Origin: Anaerosporomusa subterranea
GTDB taxonomy: Bacteria > Bacillota > Negativicutes > Sporomusales > Acetonemataceae
Direction: 5' to 3'
DNA: 64,000 bases
Assembly: GCF_001611555.1 (NCBI RefSeq)
Contig: NZ_LSGP01000017.1
Location: forward strand, 992,001 to 1,056,000
In this document: piece by piece, positions 17,492-24,869 of the stretch
Layout: every line of letters begins with the position of its first letter
Position numbering within the stretch: position 1 is the stretch's first letter
Position numbers and translations under genes: made by a program
Notes under the pieces: model-generated
Told to the model about the DNA's origin: nothing
What the model saw: the letters and a program-made list of their open reading frames with translations, nothing else
Databases searched by the model: none

Positions 17492-18952
17492 ATGGCGTTA
17501 ATGAATGGTGAACAATATCGGGAAAGCTTGAGGAAATTGCGGCCTAATATTTACAAATATGATGAGCTGATAGAGGATGTTACGAGTCATCCGGCTACCA
17601 AACTGCATGTTGATTCTGTAGCCCATTCGTATGACATGTCATTTGATCCGGAGAAAGGGAAAATCTATACCGCGGTATCGCATCTAAGCGGCCAAAAAGC
17701 GCATCGCTGGAACACGCTGAATCAGACGGTATTTGATCAAGTAGGAAATTCCGATATGAAGCGCGACCAATTCCGGTGGTCAGGGACCTGCCAAGGCGCA
17801 ACCTGCGCCGGCTGGACGGGTCTGAATGTGCTGTGGGCTGTGACGTATGACATGGATAAAGAACTCGGCACGAACTATCATGAGCGCTTGAAAAAGTACT
17901 TTCAATACGTGGAAGACAATGCCCTGGCCCTGGCGGGAGCGATTACTGATGCCAAAGGAAACCGTGCTTTGAAGCCCTCACAGCAAAAGAACAAAGATAC
18001 TAACCTTCACATCAAAGAAATCCGTGAAGACGGGATTGTAATCCGGGGCTATAAGATTCAGATCTGCGGCGTGGCGGCGGCGCATGAAATTATTGCGGTT
18101 CCGGGCAGCGGCTATGGTGAAGAAGATAAGGATTTCTGTCTGGCAGTGGCTGTTCCCAGAGATGTAGCGGGTTTAACGATTGTGGAAACCCGCCGTCCCA
18201 GTGACAGCCGTGCTGAGGAAGAGGGCTGGGATTCCCCGAAAGTCGGCATTATTACGCAAGCCTATCTGTTATTTGATGATGTGTTCGTTCCCAATGACCG
18301 TGTGTTTATGTGCGGCGAGTTCAAGTATAGCGGCAAGATTATCGGCAATTTTGCAGCCGTGTATCGTGCGGCAATTGGCGCCTGTGTCGCCGGGCAGGGA
18401 GATGTCATGTGCGGCGCTGCTATCAACATGGCGCGAGCTAATGGTCTGTCCTCCAAGACTTTTCAGGATAAGCTGAATCAAATGGCCATTAATAATGAAA
18501 TAACCTATGGAATAGGCCTTGGCGCGATGTTAAAAGGAAAACAGCATGGATCTGGTCTATTTGTCCCGGATGCTTTGCTGGCCCATGTCAACAAGACTCA
18601 GGTGGCGAAGCTTCCTTATGAGACTAAGGTGATTGCTCAGGACATCAGCGGTGGCATTGCAGAAACAGGCTGTATGCCAACTTATCAGGACTTCCAGTCT
18701 GATCTCTACGGCAAACAGCTCCTGGAATGCCTAGAAGCAGGCACTGACGGTGAATCTCGTGTGCGTGCTGCCCGTTTAGTCGAGTGGCTCACAGTGGGTG
18801 GCGGTGTACCGGGATGTATGCATGGCGGTGGATCTCCCGACGGAGCCAAACTTGTTGTAAGAGCGCTATCACAATGGGAAAAATATGCTGAGGATGCTAA
18901 GCGTATCGCCGGCATAACTGGCGAAATAGCAGAACCGCCCAAAAAGAAATAA
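17492..18952 (+). CDS. 4-hydroxybutyryl-CoA dehydratase (AbfD) homologue of the HpaB flavoprotein family, altered cluster ligands
   Basis: 486-residue flavoprotein aligning along its length with AbfD, the FAD/[4Fe-4S] enzyme that dehydrates 4-hydroxybutyryl-CoA and isomerises vinylacetyl-CoA to crotonyl-CoA. AAAGGAGTG precedes the ATG. In Clostridium aminobutyricum AbfD the cluster ligands are Cys99, Cys103, His292 and Cys299 (recalled, not computed). Here the first pair is C100-x4-C105 instead of C-x3-C, the His position is Tyr291 and the neighbouring catalytic-site Tyr is Ile295, while Cys298 is kept. So cluster binding, and hence dehydration, is doubtful; vinylacetyl-CoA isomerase or another acyl-CoA reaction is possible. 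Operonic with the CoA-transferase. Confidence 0.78.
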   Translation: MALMNGEQYRESLRKLRPNIYKYDELIEDVTSHPATKLHVDSVAHSYDMSFDPEKGKIYTAVSHLSGQKAHRWNTLNQTVFDQVGNSDMKRDQFRWSGTCQGATCAGWTGLNVLWAVTYDMDKELGTNYHERLKKYFQYVEDNALALAGAITDAKGNRALKPSQQKNKDTNLHIKEIREDGIVIRGYKIQICGVAAAHEIIAVPGSGYGEEDKDFCLAVAVPRDVAGLTIVETRRPSDSRAEEEGWDSPKVGIITQAYLLFDDVFVPNDRVFMCGEFKYSGKIIGNFAAVYRAAIGACVAGQGDVMCGAAINMARANGLSSKTFQDKLNQMAINNEITYGIGLGAMLKGKQHGSGLFVPDALLAHVNKTQVAKLPYETKVIAQDISGGIAETGCMPTYQDFQSDLYGKQLLECLEAGTDGESRVRAARLVEWLTVGGGVPGCMHGGGSPDGAKLVVRALSQWEKYAEDAKRIAGITGEIAEPPKKK

Positions 18953-18998
18953 GGTTTAGATTGTATTCGGCCTTTCACCTTCGGGGAGAGGACCGTAA

Positions 18999-19042
18999 TC
19001 TCTGGGGGTCCCTGCCTTTTGCAGGCGGGGACCCAACAGAGA
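18999..19042 (+). terminator. Strong hairpin between the AbfD homologue and the MFS gene
   Basis: TCTCTGGGGGTCCCTGCC (18999-19016) pairs with GGCGGGGACCCAACAGAGA (19024-19042). There is no T tract, so it more likely sets differential mRNA stability or partial termination before the transporter. Confidence 0.6.
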
Positions 19043-19074
19043 AATCTGCAAATTCACTTTGAAGGGGGATGTAA

Positions 19075-20418
19075 ATGGAACCGACAATTCAGGAACGTGC
19101 GAACAAAATGCTGCGGTACCGTTGGATCTGTTTAGCGACTCTGTGGTTGGTCTATTTTTTTGTTTACTTTGACCGAGTTGCCCCTGCTGTTGTTGCCCCC
19201 GAGCTAATGAAGACGTTTAATATCAGCGCCACAAGTCTTGGTCTGCTGTCCGCAGCCTATTTTTACCCTTACGCCGCTATGCAGATTCCTTCGGGTGTGT
19301 TGGCCGATTTTCTCGGGCCGCGGCTAGCGGTAACTATCTTTTTTGTTGTTGCCGGTATCGGCACAGCGCTATTCGGTATTGCTTCAAGCTACGAATGGGC
19401 ACTGGTAGGCCGGGTTATGATGGGGGTCGGCGTAGCTGTTGTCTATATTCCTATCATGAAAATCCAGGCTCAATGGTTCAGGCATTACGAATTCGCCACA
19501 CTGACAGGAATTTTGCTGACTGTTGGCAATATCGGAGCATTAGGCGCAGCAGGTCCGCTCGCGCAGTTTGTTGCCCTGACCGGTTGGCGTGAGGCGTTTT
19601 ATTATTTGGGAGCCATTAGTATTGGCCTCGCTGCGTTAACGTTTTTCTTGGTTCGCGACAAACCGGAGGATATGGGATATCCTACTATCAATGAAATTGA
19701 CAATATAAAAGTTGATATTACCCAGACAGCGAAGGACGACGGCATTAAACTAAGAGAAGCGATTAAAATAGCAGTTACCAACCGGAACTTCCCTTGGCTG
19801 GCCGTGTATGCATTCTTTGTGTATGGTCCAATGATGGGATTCCAAGGGTTATGGGCGGTTCCTTATATGATGGATATTTTAGGATTTAGCAAGCAAGTTG
19901 CCAGCAATGTTCTTTCCTGGTGGGCTGTTGGGATGGTTGTCGGCTGTCCGCTTTCAGGCATTATTTCCGACCGTGTGATGCAGAGCCGGAAAAAGGTTGT
20001 TATTCCCGGAGCGATTGTCTATACATTAGGGTGGTTATATATATCTCTTAGTCCGCAAGGATGGAGCCCGGTAACAATGTCTATATTCTGTTTCATCATG
20101 GGTGCTTTTGGTGGTGCATACATCACTAATTATGCGCATCTGAGCGAGCGTTTGCCACGTAAAGTAGTAGGAACAGCAATAGGAGTCTTTAATCTGTTCT
20201 ATTTTGTCGGCGGTGCTTTCTTCCAGCAATTTATGGGAACAATGCTGGACGGGTATGGCAAAGTGGCTGGTAAGTTCCCGGTGGAAGCCTATACTGCGAC
20301 ATTCTGGCTGTGTTTCGGTGGAATGGTTGTTGGTACAGCAGCTTTATTTTTTACCGTTGAAACATATATCAAGATTGATAAACCGGTGAAACCGGCCAGC
20401 CAGACTATTAAAGCATAA
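19075..20418 (+). CDS. MFS transporter (anion:cation symporter-like)
   Basis: 447-residue inner-membrane carrier with twelve hydrophobic segments. The MFS signature between segments 2 and 3 is present as GVLADFLGPRLA and its second-half counterpart as GIISDRVMQSRKK. A charged central loop separates the halves (~205-235). GAAGGGGG precedes the ATG. It ends the sigma-54-controlled run after the CoA-transferase and AbfD homologue, so it probably imports the organic acid that these enzymes activate. Confidence 0.85.
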   Translation: MEPTIQERANKMLRYRWICLATLWLVYFFVYFDRVAPAVVAPELMKTFNISATSLGLLSAAYFYPYAAMQIPSGVLADFLGPRLAVTIFFVVAGIGTALFGIASSYEWALVGRVMMGVGVAVVYIPIMKIQAQWFRHYEFATLTGILLTVGNIGALGAAGPLAQFVALTGWREAFYYLGAISIGLAALTFFLVRDKPEDMGYPTINEIDNIKVDITQTAKDDGIKLREAIKIAVTNRNFPWLAVYAFFVYGPMMGFQGLWAVPYMMDILGFSKQVASNVLSWWAVGMVVGCPLSGIISDRVMQSRKKVVIPGAIVYTLGWLYISLSPQGWSPVTMSIFCFIMGAFGGAYITNYAHLSERLPRKVVGTAIGVFNLFYFVGGAFFQQFMGTMLDGYGKVAGKFPVEAYTATFWLCFGGMVVGTAALFFTVETYIKIDKPVKPASQTIKA

Positions 20419-20456
20419 GACTGTTTGAGAGCGGTAAATGAAAAGTTTCTTATAGC

Positions 20457-20500
20457 AGACAAGTAAGAGCCCTCGGAATACAAGGGCTATTACTTGTCTT
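20457..20500. terminator. Long inverted repeat between convergent genes
   Basis: AGACAAGTAA plus GAGCCCT (20457-20473) pairs with AGGGCT plus ATTACTTGTCT (20483-20499). It lies between the convergent MFS and methyltransferase-like genes and can serve both as a transcript end. Confidence 0.65.
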
Positions 20501-20609
20501 GAATTATTGCTTTTGATTATTAGCGGATTTGATTTATGGCAAGGAAAGGTCCATCCTTCCGTGTTAATCCCCACGTATTATCCGTAACACTCAAACATAA
20601 GTCCTGTGT

Positions 20610-21269
20610 TTATTCGCCGACTAAAAACGTAAAGCGCCATTTACCAATGAGGCCTGTTTTACTGTAGTAGTCTAGATATTCTGGGAAGGTTGCCAATAAG
20701 AGATCTTCCTCTCGCTTAAATCTCATTACCAATAGGACGATATGCCCGATCGATATGGCAAGCATTGGCCAGGAAGGAAACATCATCATGTTGGCAATAG
20801 CCCAGACGATATAGCACATATATAAGGGGTGCCGCGAATACTTATAAACGCCGCGGGCAACTACACTGTGGGCTTCAGGAATAATTGTTAGACAATCTTT
20901 GAGACATAAAAGTGCCCATAGTATAAAGGGATAAGGCAAGAGGGCAATGACTTTTCCCAGGTCGTGTAGCACTATTTGCCCTGGGAATTGTAATACGGGA
21001 TAGTTGATTACTAATGCGCTAAGACAAAAGACCAAAGAAGCACTCACGCTAATCAATATGGTTGAAGTACTCGTGTCGGCACGCTTAGGCTCGCGTAGCA
21101 TGCTTTTAGTCAAAAAGTAAATATCAAGCAGCGTAATTAGCAAAGCCGGTATCCCCCAAAGCCAATACTCGCTAGAGGTAGAGAACGACATAAGACGGCT
21201 TACGATTAATAATAAGGAATATAAGGTGATAATTCCGTTGGCAATAATACGTATGGTTTTTAATGACAT
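20610..21269 (-). CDS. Isoprenylcysteine carboxyl methyltransferase-like membrane protein
   Basis: 219-residue membrane protein with five or six hydrophobic segments. The C-terminal half shows the ICMT/PEMT-type signature: SRHPLYMCYIVW (the RHPxY motif), then a hydrophobic helix and R-F-x-x-EE-x-LL...FPEYLDYY. Such proteins methylate small molecules or lipids with S-adenosylmethionine; the substrate here is unknown. It is alone on the minus strand with GGGGACA before the ATG. Confidence 0.8.
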   Translation of the reverse strand: MSLKTIRIIANGIITLYSLLLIVSRLMSFSTSSEYWLWGIPALLITLLDIYFLTKSMLREPKRADTSTSTILISVSASLVFCLSALVINYPVLQFPGQIVLHDLGKVIALLPYPFILWALLCLKDCLTIIPEAHSVVARGVYKYSRHPLYMCYIVWAIANMMMFPSWPMLAISIGHIVLLVMRFKREEDLLLATFPEYLDYYSKTGLIGKWRFTFLVGE

Positions 21270-21535
21270 ATATTCATTGTCCCCATTTCCGCTCTGATTG
21301 AGATCATATTAGCACATTATAACGATTATTGTAAATAATTAGATATTTGGACTGTGTGAGTCTATACGCGGCAGGGGTTGCTCCGGAAAAGATTAAGGAG
21401 GTATTGCGAGTTGGCGAAGAATGAGGAACCATGAGTTGTGACGAAGAGTTGGATTTGGACAAGACTATTCGACCGGCTCATCATGAGAGGAGGCTTTGGT
21501 ATGATGAAGCGGAGAATAGATTAATGTACTTCAGT
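21270..21535. other. Gap upstream of metQ, possible decayed coding fragments
   Basis: No intact gene. Two short frames look protein-like but lack proper beginnings: codons from about 21350 to 21421 reading ...AAGVAPEKIKEVLRVGEE-stop, and a 36-codon frame from the ATG at 21431 ending near 21541. They may be remnants of a lost gene. Beyond this I see nothing. Confidence 0.35.
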
Positions 21536-21537
21536 GC

Positions 21538-21566
21538 TTGACAATCCTTAACATAAATCATAAAAT
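21538..21566 (+). promoter_or_regulatory. Sigma-A promoter for metQ
   Basis: TTGACA (21538-21543), 17-base spacer, TAAAAT (21561-21566). The flanking AGTGCTTGACAATC and ATAAAATAT strings recur in the promoter of the c-di-GMP riboswitch transcript at 27586. Confidence 0.78.
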
Positions 21567-21591
21567 ATAGTCTATAAGCTGACTGGAAAAC

Positions 21592-21634
21592 CAGAGGCGG
21601 ATGGCGTGGGACGCTATACGTCTCTTTTGTTTTA
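21592..21634 (+). terminator. Leader hairpin with T tract upstream of metQ (possible attenuator)
   Basis: GAGGCG...CGTCTC enclose GCGTGGGACGC, followed by TTTTGTTTT, between the promoter and the metQ start. A CTGGAAAACCAG hairpin precedes it. It does not match the SAM-I, T-box or other riboswitch consensus I know. Confidence 0.45.
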
Positions 21635-21671
21635 AATGTAGAAGAAATGAAATTTCAGAGGAGGAAAATTC

Positions 21672-22478
21672 TTGAAAAAAGTAGTTGCTTTGTGTCTCGC
21701 TTTTTTTGTTGCCGCATTGATCGGTGGCTGCGGGACAACTGATAGTACGAAAAAGGAAGACAAGGTAATCAAGGTTGGCGTTACATCTGGTCCACATGCC
21801 GAAATTATGGAGCAGGTGAAAAAAGTTGCAGAAAAACAAGGTTTAAAAATTCAACTCGTTGAATTTAATGACTATGTCCAGCCTAATGCCGCGTTGGATC
21901 AAGGGGAAATTGATGCCAATGCTTATCAGCATCAGCCGTTTCTTGACAATCACGTCAAGGACCGGGGCTATAAATTGGTGTCTGTTGCCAAAACTGTTAT
22001 TCTTCCCATGGGGATTTATTCCTCCAAGGTGAAAAATTTGGCTGACCTTAAGGACGGAGCAATTATAGCTGTACCTAATGACCCGACAAATGGGGGCAGG
22101 GCACTTTTACTGCTGGACAAGACCGGATTGATCAAGTTGAAACCTGGTGTTGGTATACTGGCAACTGCCCTGGATATTGTTGAAAATCCAAAAAAACTAC
22201 AAATCAAGGAATTAGAAGCGGCGCAAATTCCCCGCTCAATGGCTGATGTTGATATTGCCGCCATCAATACAAGCTATGCACTGAAAGCTGGTCTGGTTCC
22301 TACCCGGGACGGCCTGGCTGTCGAAGATTCCAGTTCGCCATATACCAACGTGATTGCTGTTCGTCAAAAGGACAAAGACAATCCTATGTTTCAAAAACTA
22401 ATCAAAGCTTATCATTCAGAAGAAGTTAAGAAATTCTTAGTAGAGCATTTTAAGGGTTCGGTTTTGCCGACTTGGTAA
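21672..22478 (+). CDS. metQ: MetQ/NlpA-family substrate-binding lipoprotein
   Basis: 268-residue ABC-transporter substrate-binding lipoprotein. The signal peptide ends in a lipobox (LIGGC, Cys ~20); the NlpA family core follows: KVGVTSGPHAEIMEQV, ANAYQHQPFLD, and AVPNDPTNGGRALLLL. The start is TTG at 21672 after AGAGGAGG. Homologues bind methionine or related compounds and normally sit with metN and metI; neither is in this window, so it is an orphan binding protein that must work with a distant ATPase/permease or another partner. Confidence 0.87.
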   Translation: MKKVVALCLAFFVAALIGGCGTTDSTKKEDKVIKVGVTSGPHAEIMEQVKKVAEKQGLKIQLVEFNDYVQPNAALDQGEIDANAYQHQPFLDNHVKDRGYKLVSVAKTVILPMGIYSSKVKNLADLKDGAIIAVPNDPTNGGRALLLLDKTGLIKLKPGVGILATALDIVENPKKLQIKELEAAQIPRSMADVDIAAINTSYALKAGLVPTRDGLAVEDSSSPYTNVIAVRQKDKDNPMFQKLIKAYHSEEVKKFLVEHFKGSVLPTW

Positions 22479-22530
22479 CGGCTGATTTCGACTAATTCGA
22501 CATTGCAATAATTCTATAACGAAGTAACAA

Positions 22531-22580
22531 AGCCTTGATTGGGGGGGCAGAAACAATTCCGCCCCCCATCAAGGGCTTTT
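22531..22580 (+). terminator. Strong intrinsic terminator after metQ
   Basis: AGCCTTGATTGGGGGGGC (22531-22548) pairs with GCCCCCCATCAAGGGCT (22561-22577), followed by TTTT. Confidence 0.88.
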
Positions 22581-22650
22581 CGCATTTTACTGCTCGGCGC
22601 TGCAATAGTCTTGAAGCTGCTCTAATCGAGATACTTGAAGGGGAAGCATT

Positions 22651-23208
22651 ATGAAAAAAATTTGGGTAGACAAGGAAAAATGTTTGGGCTGTAAGTCCTG
22701 CGAATTGCAGTGCGCGATCGAGCGGGACTCTGTTAGCAGAACGTTATTGGGAGCCGCTCAGGAAACGCCTAAACCAATCGCGCGGGTTGGCGTGCATGGC
22801 AGCACAGGGGCAAGTTTTCCTATCCAATGCCGACATTGTCAGGATGCGGCTTGTTTAAGGGCGTGTCCATCAGGCGCTATCCAGCGCGATGAAGCAGAGG
22901 GCGTTGTATTTATTGAGCAGGCGCGGTGCCGTGGATGCTGGATGTGCGTTATGTCCTGCCCTTTCGGTGCTATCGTTCCGGCTGGAGCTTACAAAGTGGC
23001 GGTCAAATGCGATGCCTGTCTACATATGGAAGAGCCAGCCTGTGTTAACTCATGTCCCACAGGTGCGATGATCTATGGCGAAGATATGGATTTTCGCAAG
23101 GTGCTGCTTGAAAAACGTGGGCGTTTAGCCGTATTTGCCTGCCAGCGACCGGGGTCGGATGCCAGTGTAATTAGCCTTGATATTGTAGGAGAGGATAGAA
23201 AGCCATGA
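22651..23208 (+). CDS. CooF-like polyferredoxin
   Basis: 185-residue iron-sulfur protein with four [4Fe-4S] Cys sets in the HycB/CooF arrangement: CLGCKSCELQC, CRHCQDAACLRACP, CRGCWMCVMSCP and CDAC..CVNSCP. Proteins of this group pass electrons from a catalytic subunit such as CO dehydrogenase, hydrogenase or formate dehydrogenase. Its stop overlaps the start of the CooS-like gene by four bases (ATGA), indicating translational coupling and that it is the electron partner of that protein. Confidence 0.87.
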   Translation: MKKIWVDKEKCLGCKSCELQCAIERDSVSRTLLGAAQETPKPIARVGVHGSTGASFPIQCRHCQDAACLRACPSGAIQRDEAEGVVFIEQARCRGCWMCVMSCPFGAIVPAGAYKVAVKCDACLHMEEPACVNSCPTGAMIYGEDMDFRKVLLEKRGRLAVFACQRPGSDASVISLDIVGEDRKP

Positions 23209-24722
23209 AGCAAGTACAAAAAAAGTCAATCGATAAGGCTGTAACCCAAACGCTGCTAGCGGCCCGCCACCGTCGGATTCCTCTTGCCTGGGATCGCGCT
23301 GAGACGCAGCAGCCGCAATGCGGCTTCGGCAGATTGGCTATCTGTTGTAATGATTGCCAGGAAGGCCCTTGCCGCGTGAATCCGTTTGGTGATGCCGGCC
23401 AGAGTACCATCTGCGGACGGGAAAGGAATGACCTGGTAAGTAGATATTTATTGAATAAAGCGGCTGATGGAGCGCTTGCGCTGGCGAAACTCGCTGATGA
23501 ATACGGCGGTGTTAGCAATGAACTGCTGAGAAGCATCTTGATTGCTGATGATGAAATGCTGCTTTCCAGGAACTATGATGAGCGTCTTATCATGATAGGT
23601 CAGGACACAGCCGAAATTCTCGCGACAATTTGCCAATCCAAACACAGTATATTTGGCAACTGGCAGCCGGGTATCACTGAGACTAATTTGGGAATATTGC
23701 AAGCTGACGCAATAAACATTGTTTTGCATGGGCATGTTCCTTCAAGAGTAGTGGCAGGCATAAAAGCTGCAGCCGAGGGGTTGCAATCTCCGGTTGTTTT
23801 TGGCTCTATTTGTAGCAATGAATGGAACGGCGGATTTAGTATACCGGCATTGACAAACTACGATTCTCAAGAAACGCCGTTACTGACCGGCGCCGTGGAT
23901 TTGTTGATAGTTGGCAGTCAATGTGTAATGCCGGCTGTTGTCAAGTTGGCAGACAATATGGGGGTAGCGGTGTCTAGCGCGGCGGCACTGAAAGATTTTG
24001 CCGATTATGCGGCTATAGCAGATAGGGCGCAAAATGCCTTTAAACGCAGAGTAAACAAACCCCCCGTCATCCCGGCAGTTAAAGCTCGAGTCGATGCTGG
24101 CTATACTGCGGACAATACCGCAGGGCTATTCGAACTACTGACTGAAGGACACGCTGGCGAGAAGATAAAAGGAGTTGTTTATCTGGGAGGCTGCGGCAGC
24201 ATTACCAACACGCAGGATTCGCAGCCGGTTGCTCTTGCGACTGCTTTTATCGAAGCAGGTTATCTGATTGTATCGTCCGGTTGCGCAGGCGTTGCCTTGG
24301 CAAAAGCGGGAATGTGCCAGCCGGATTGGAATGATGGTCAGTACAAGTTGAAAAGTGTATTGCCAGATGGAATTCCGCCTGTTATCAATGTTGGCTCATG
24401 TCAGGACGCCGGGGAATTCCTAAGAATGGCCAAATGCCTAAAGCAAAACAATATACCACTAGCGGCTATTTTCCCTGAGGTCAATCACAATAAAGTGCTG
24501 GCAACCGCGATTAGTTTCGCTGTCGCCGGTATTGACTCATGGATGGGTTTTGATCCTGTTTTTGCCGACAGTGCGACCACCGAGTGGCTGAATACAGAAC
24601 TATTCGCCAAAGTCGGCGCACGGGTTATGCCGCTGGCAGAACCGGCGGAAATGCTGCAGATTCTGGCCGAAACAGCTAGCAATAAGAGTCTGTTGCAAAA
24701 GCAACAGACTTCCAACGAGTAA
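23205..24722 (+). CDS. Compact anaerobic carbon-monoxide-dehydrogenase (CooS)-like protein
   Basis: 505 residues against ~630 for CooS. The Cys pattern at the N-terminus (C39, C47, C48, C51, C56, C70) is position-for-position that of CODH-II D and B clusters. All six C-cluster positions can be matched: His in HGH (175/177), C203, C240, C330, C360 and C399, corresponding to His261, Cys295, Cys333, Cys446, Cys476 and Cys526 (reference numbering recalled). About 85 residues are missing between C70 and the His, the helical domain, including the His-rich stretch thought to relay protons; the catalytic-Lys region (PEVNHNKVLA) is kept. It may oxidise CO, reduce CO2, or do related chemistry. Cotranscribed with the CooF-like gene. 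Confidence 0.83.
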   Translation: MKQVQKKSIDKAVTQTLLAARHRRIPLAWDRAETQQPQCGFGRLAICCNDCQEGPCRVNPFGDAGQSTICGRERNDLVSRYLLNKAADGALALAKLADEYGGVSNELLRSILIADDEMLLSRNYDERLIMIGQDTAEILATICQSKHSIFGNWQPGITETNLGILQADAINIVLHGHVPSRVVAGIKAAAEGLQSPVVFGSICSNEWNGGFSIPALTNYDSQETPLLTGAVDLLIVGSQCVMPAVVKLADNMGVAVSSAAALKDFADYAAIADRAQNAFKRRVNKPPVIPAVKARVDAGYTADNTAGLFELLTEGHAGEKIKGVVYLGGCGSITNTQDSQPVALATAFIEAGYLIVSSGCAGVALAKAGMCQPDWNDGQYKLKSVLPDGIPPVINVGSCQDAGEFLRMAKCLKQNNIPLAAIFPEVNHNKVLATAISFAVAGIDSWMGFDPVFADSATTEWLNTELFAKVGARVMPLAEPAEMLQILAETASNKSLLQKQQTSNE

Positions 24723-24723
24723 C

Positions 24724-24850
24724 GAGACTAGTTGAAAAAGCTTCAGATGCTAGGAACAGCGAGGCTTGCGCGGCGCCGCGTACATAAGGGTACGCAAGCA
24801 AGCAAACGCAGTCGTGACGACGTAGATGGACTTTTGCAACGGTCTCCTAG
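24724..24850. repeat. Intergenic palindromic repeat family 1, copy 3
   Basis: Carries the same core as copy 1 (CAGATGCTAGGAACAGCGAGGCTTGCG, here starting at 24744, and the GCGTAC...GTACGC hairpin) within inverted arms GAGACTAGTTGAAAAAG (24724 on) and its partner ending in GGTCTC. It lacks the ACGTGTTTC hairpin found at the left of copies 1 and 2. It separates the CooS-like gene from the flavoprotein gene. Confidence 0.8.
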
Positions 24851-24869
24851 ATAGCCGGAGGGCTGATTG

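Noticed and set aside
21567-21671. SAM or other methionine riboswitch before metQ
   Set aside because: The leader lacks the SAM-I core and T-box sequences; only hairpins are visible.
22651-24722. Full carbon monoxide dehydrogenase/acetyl-CoA synthase (Wood-Ljungdahl) operon
   Set aside because: No acsB, acsC, acsD, acsE or cooC nearby, and the CooS homologue is much shorter than the CODH subunit of that complex.
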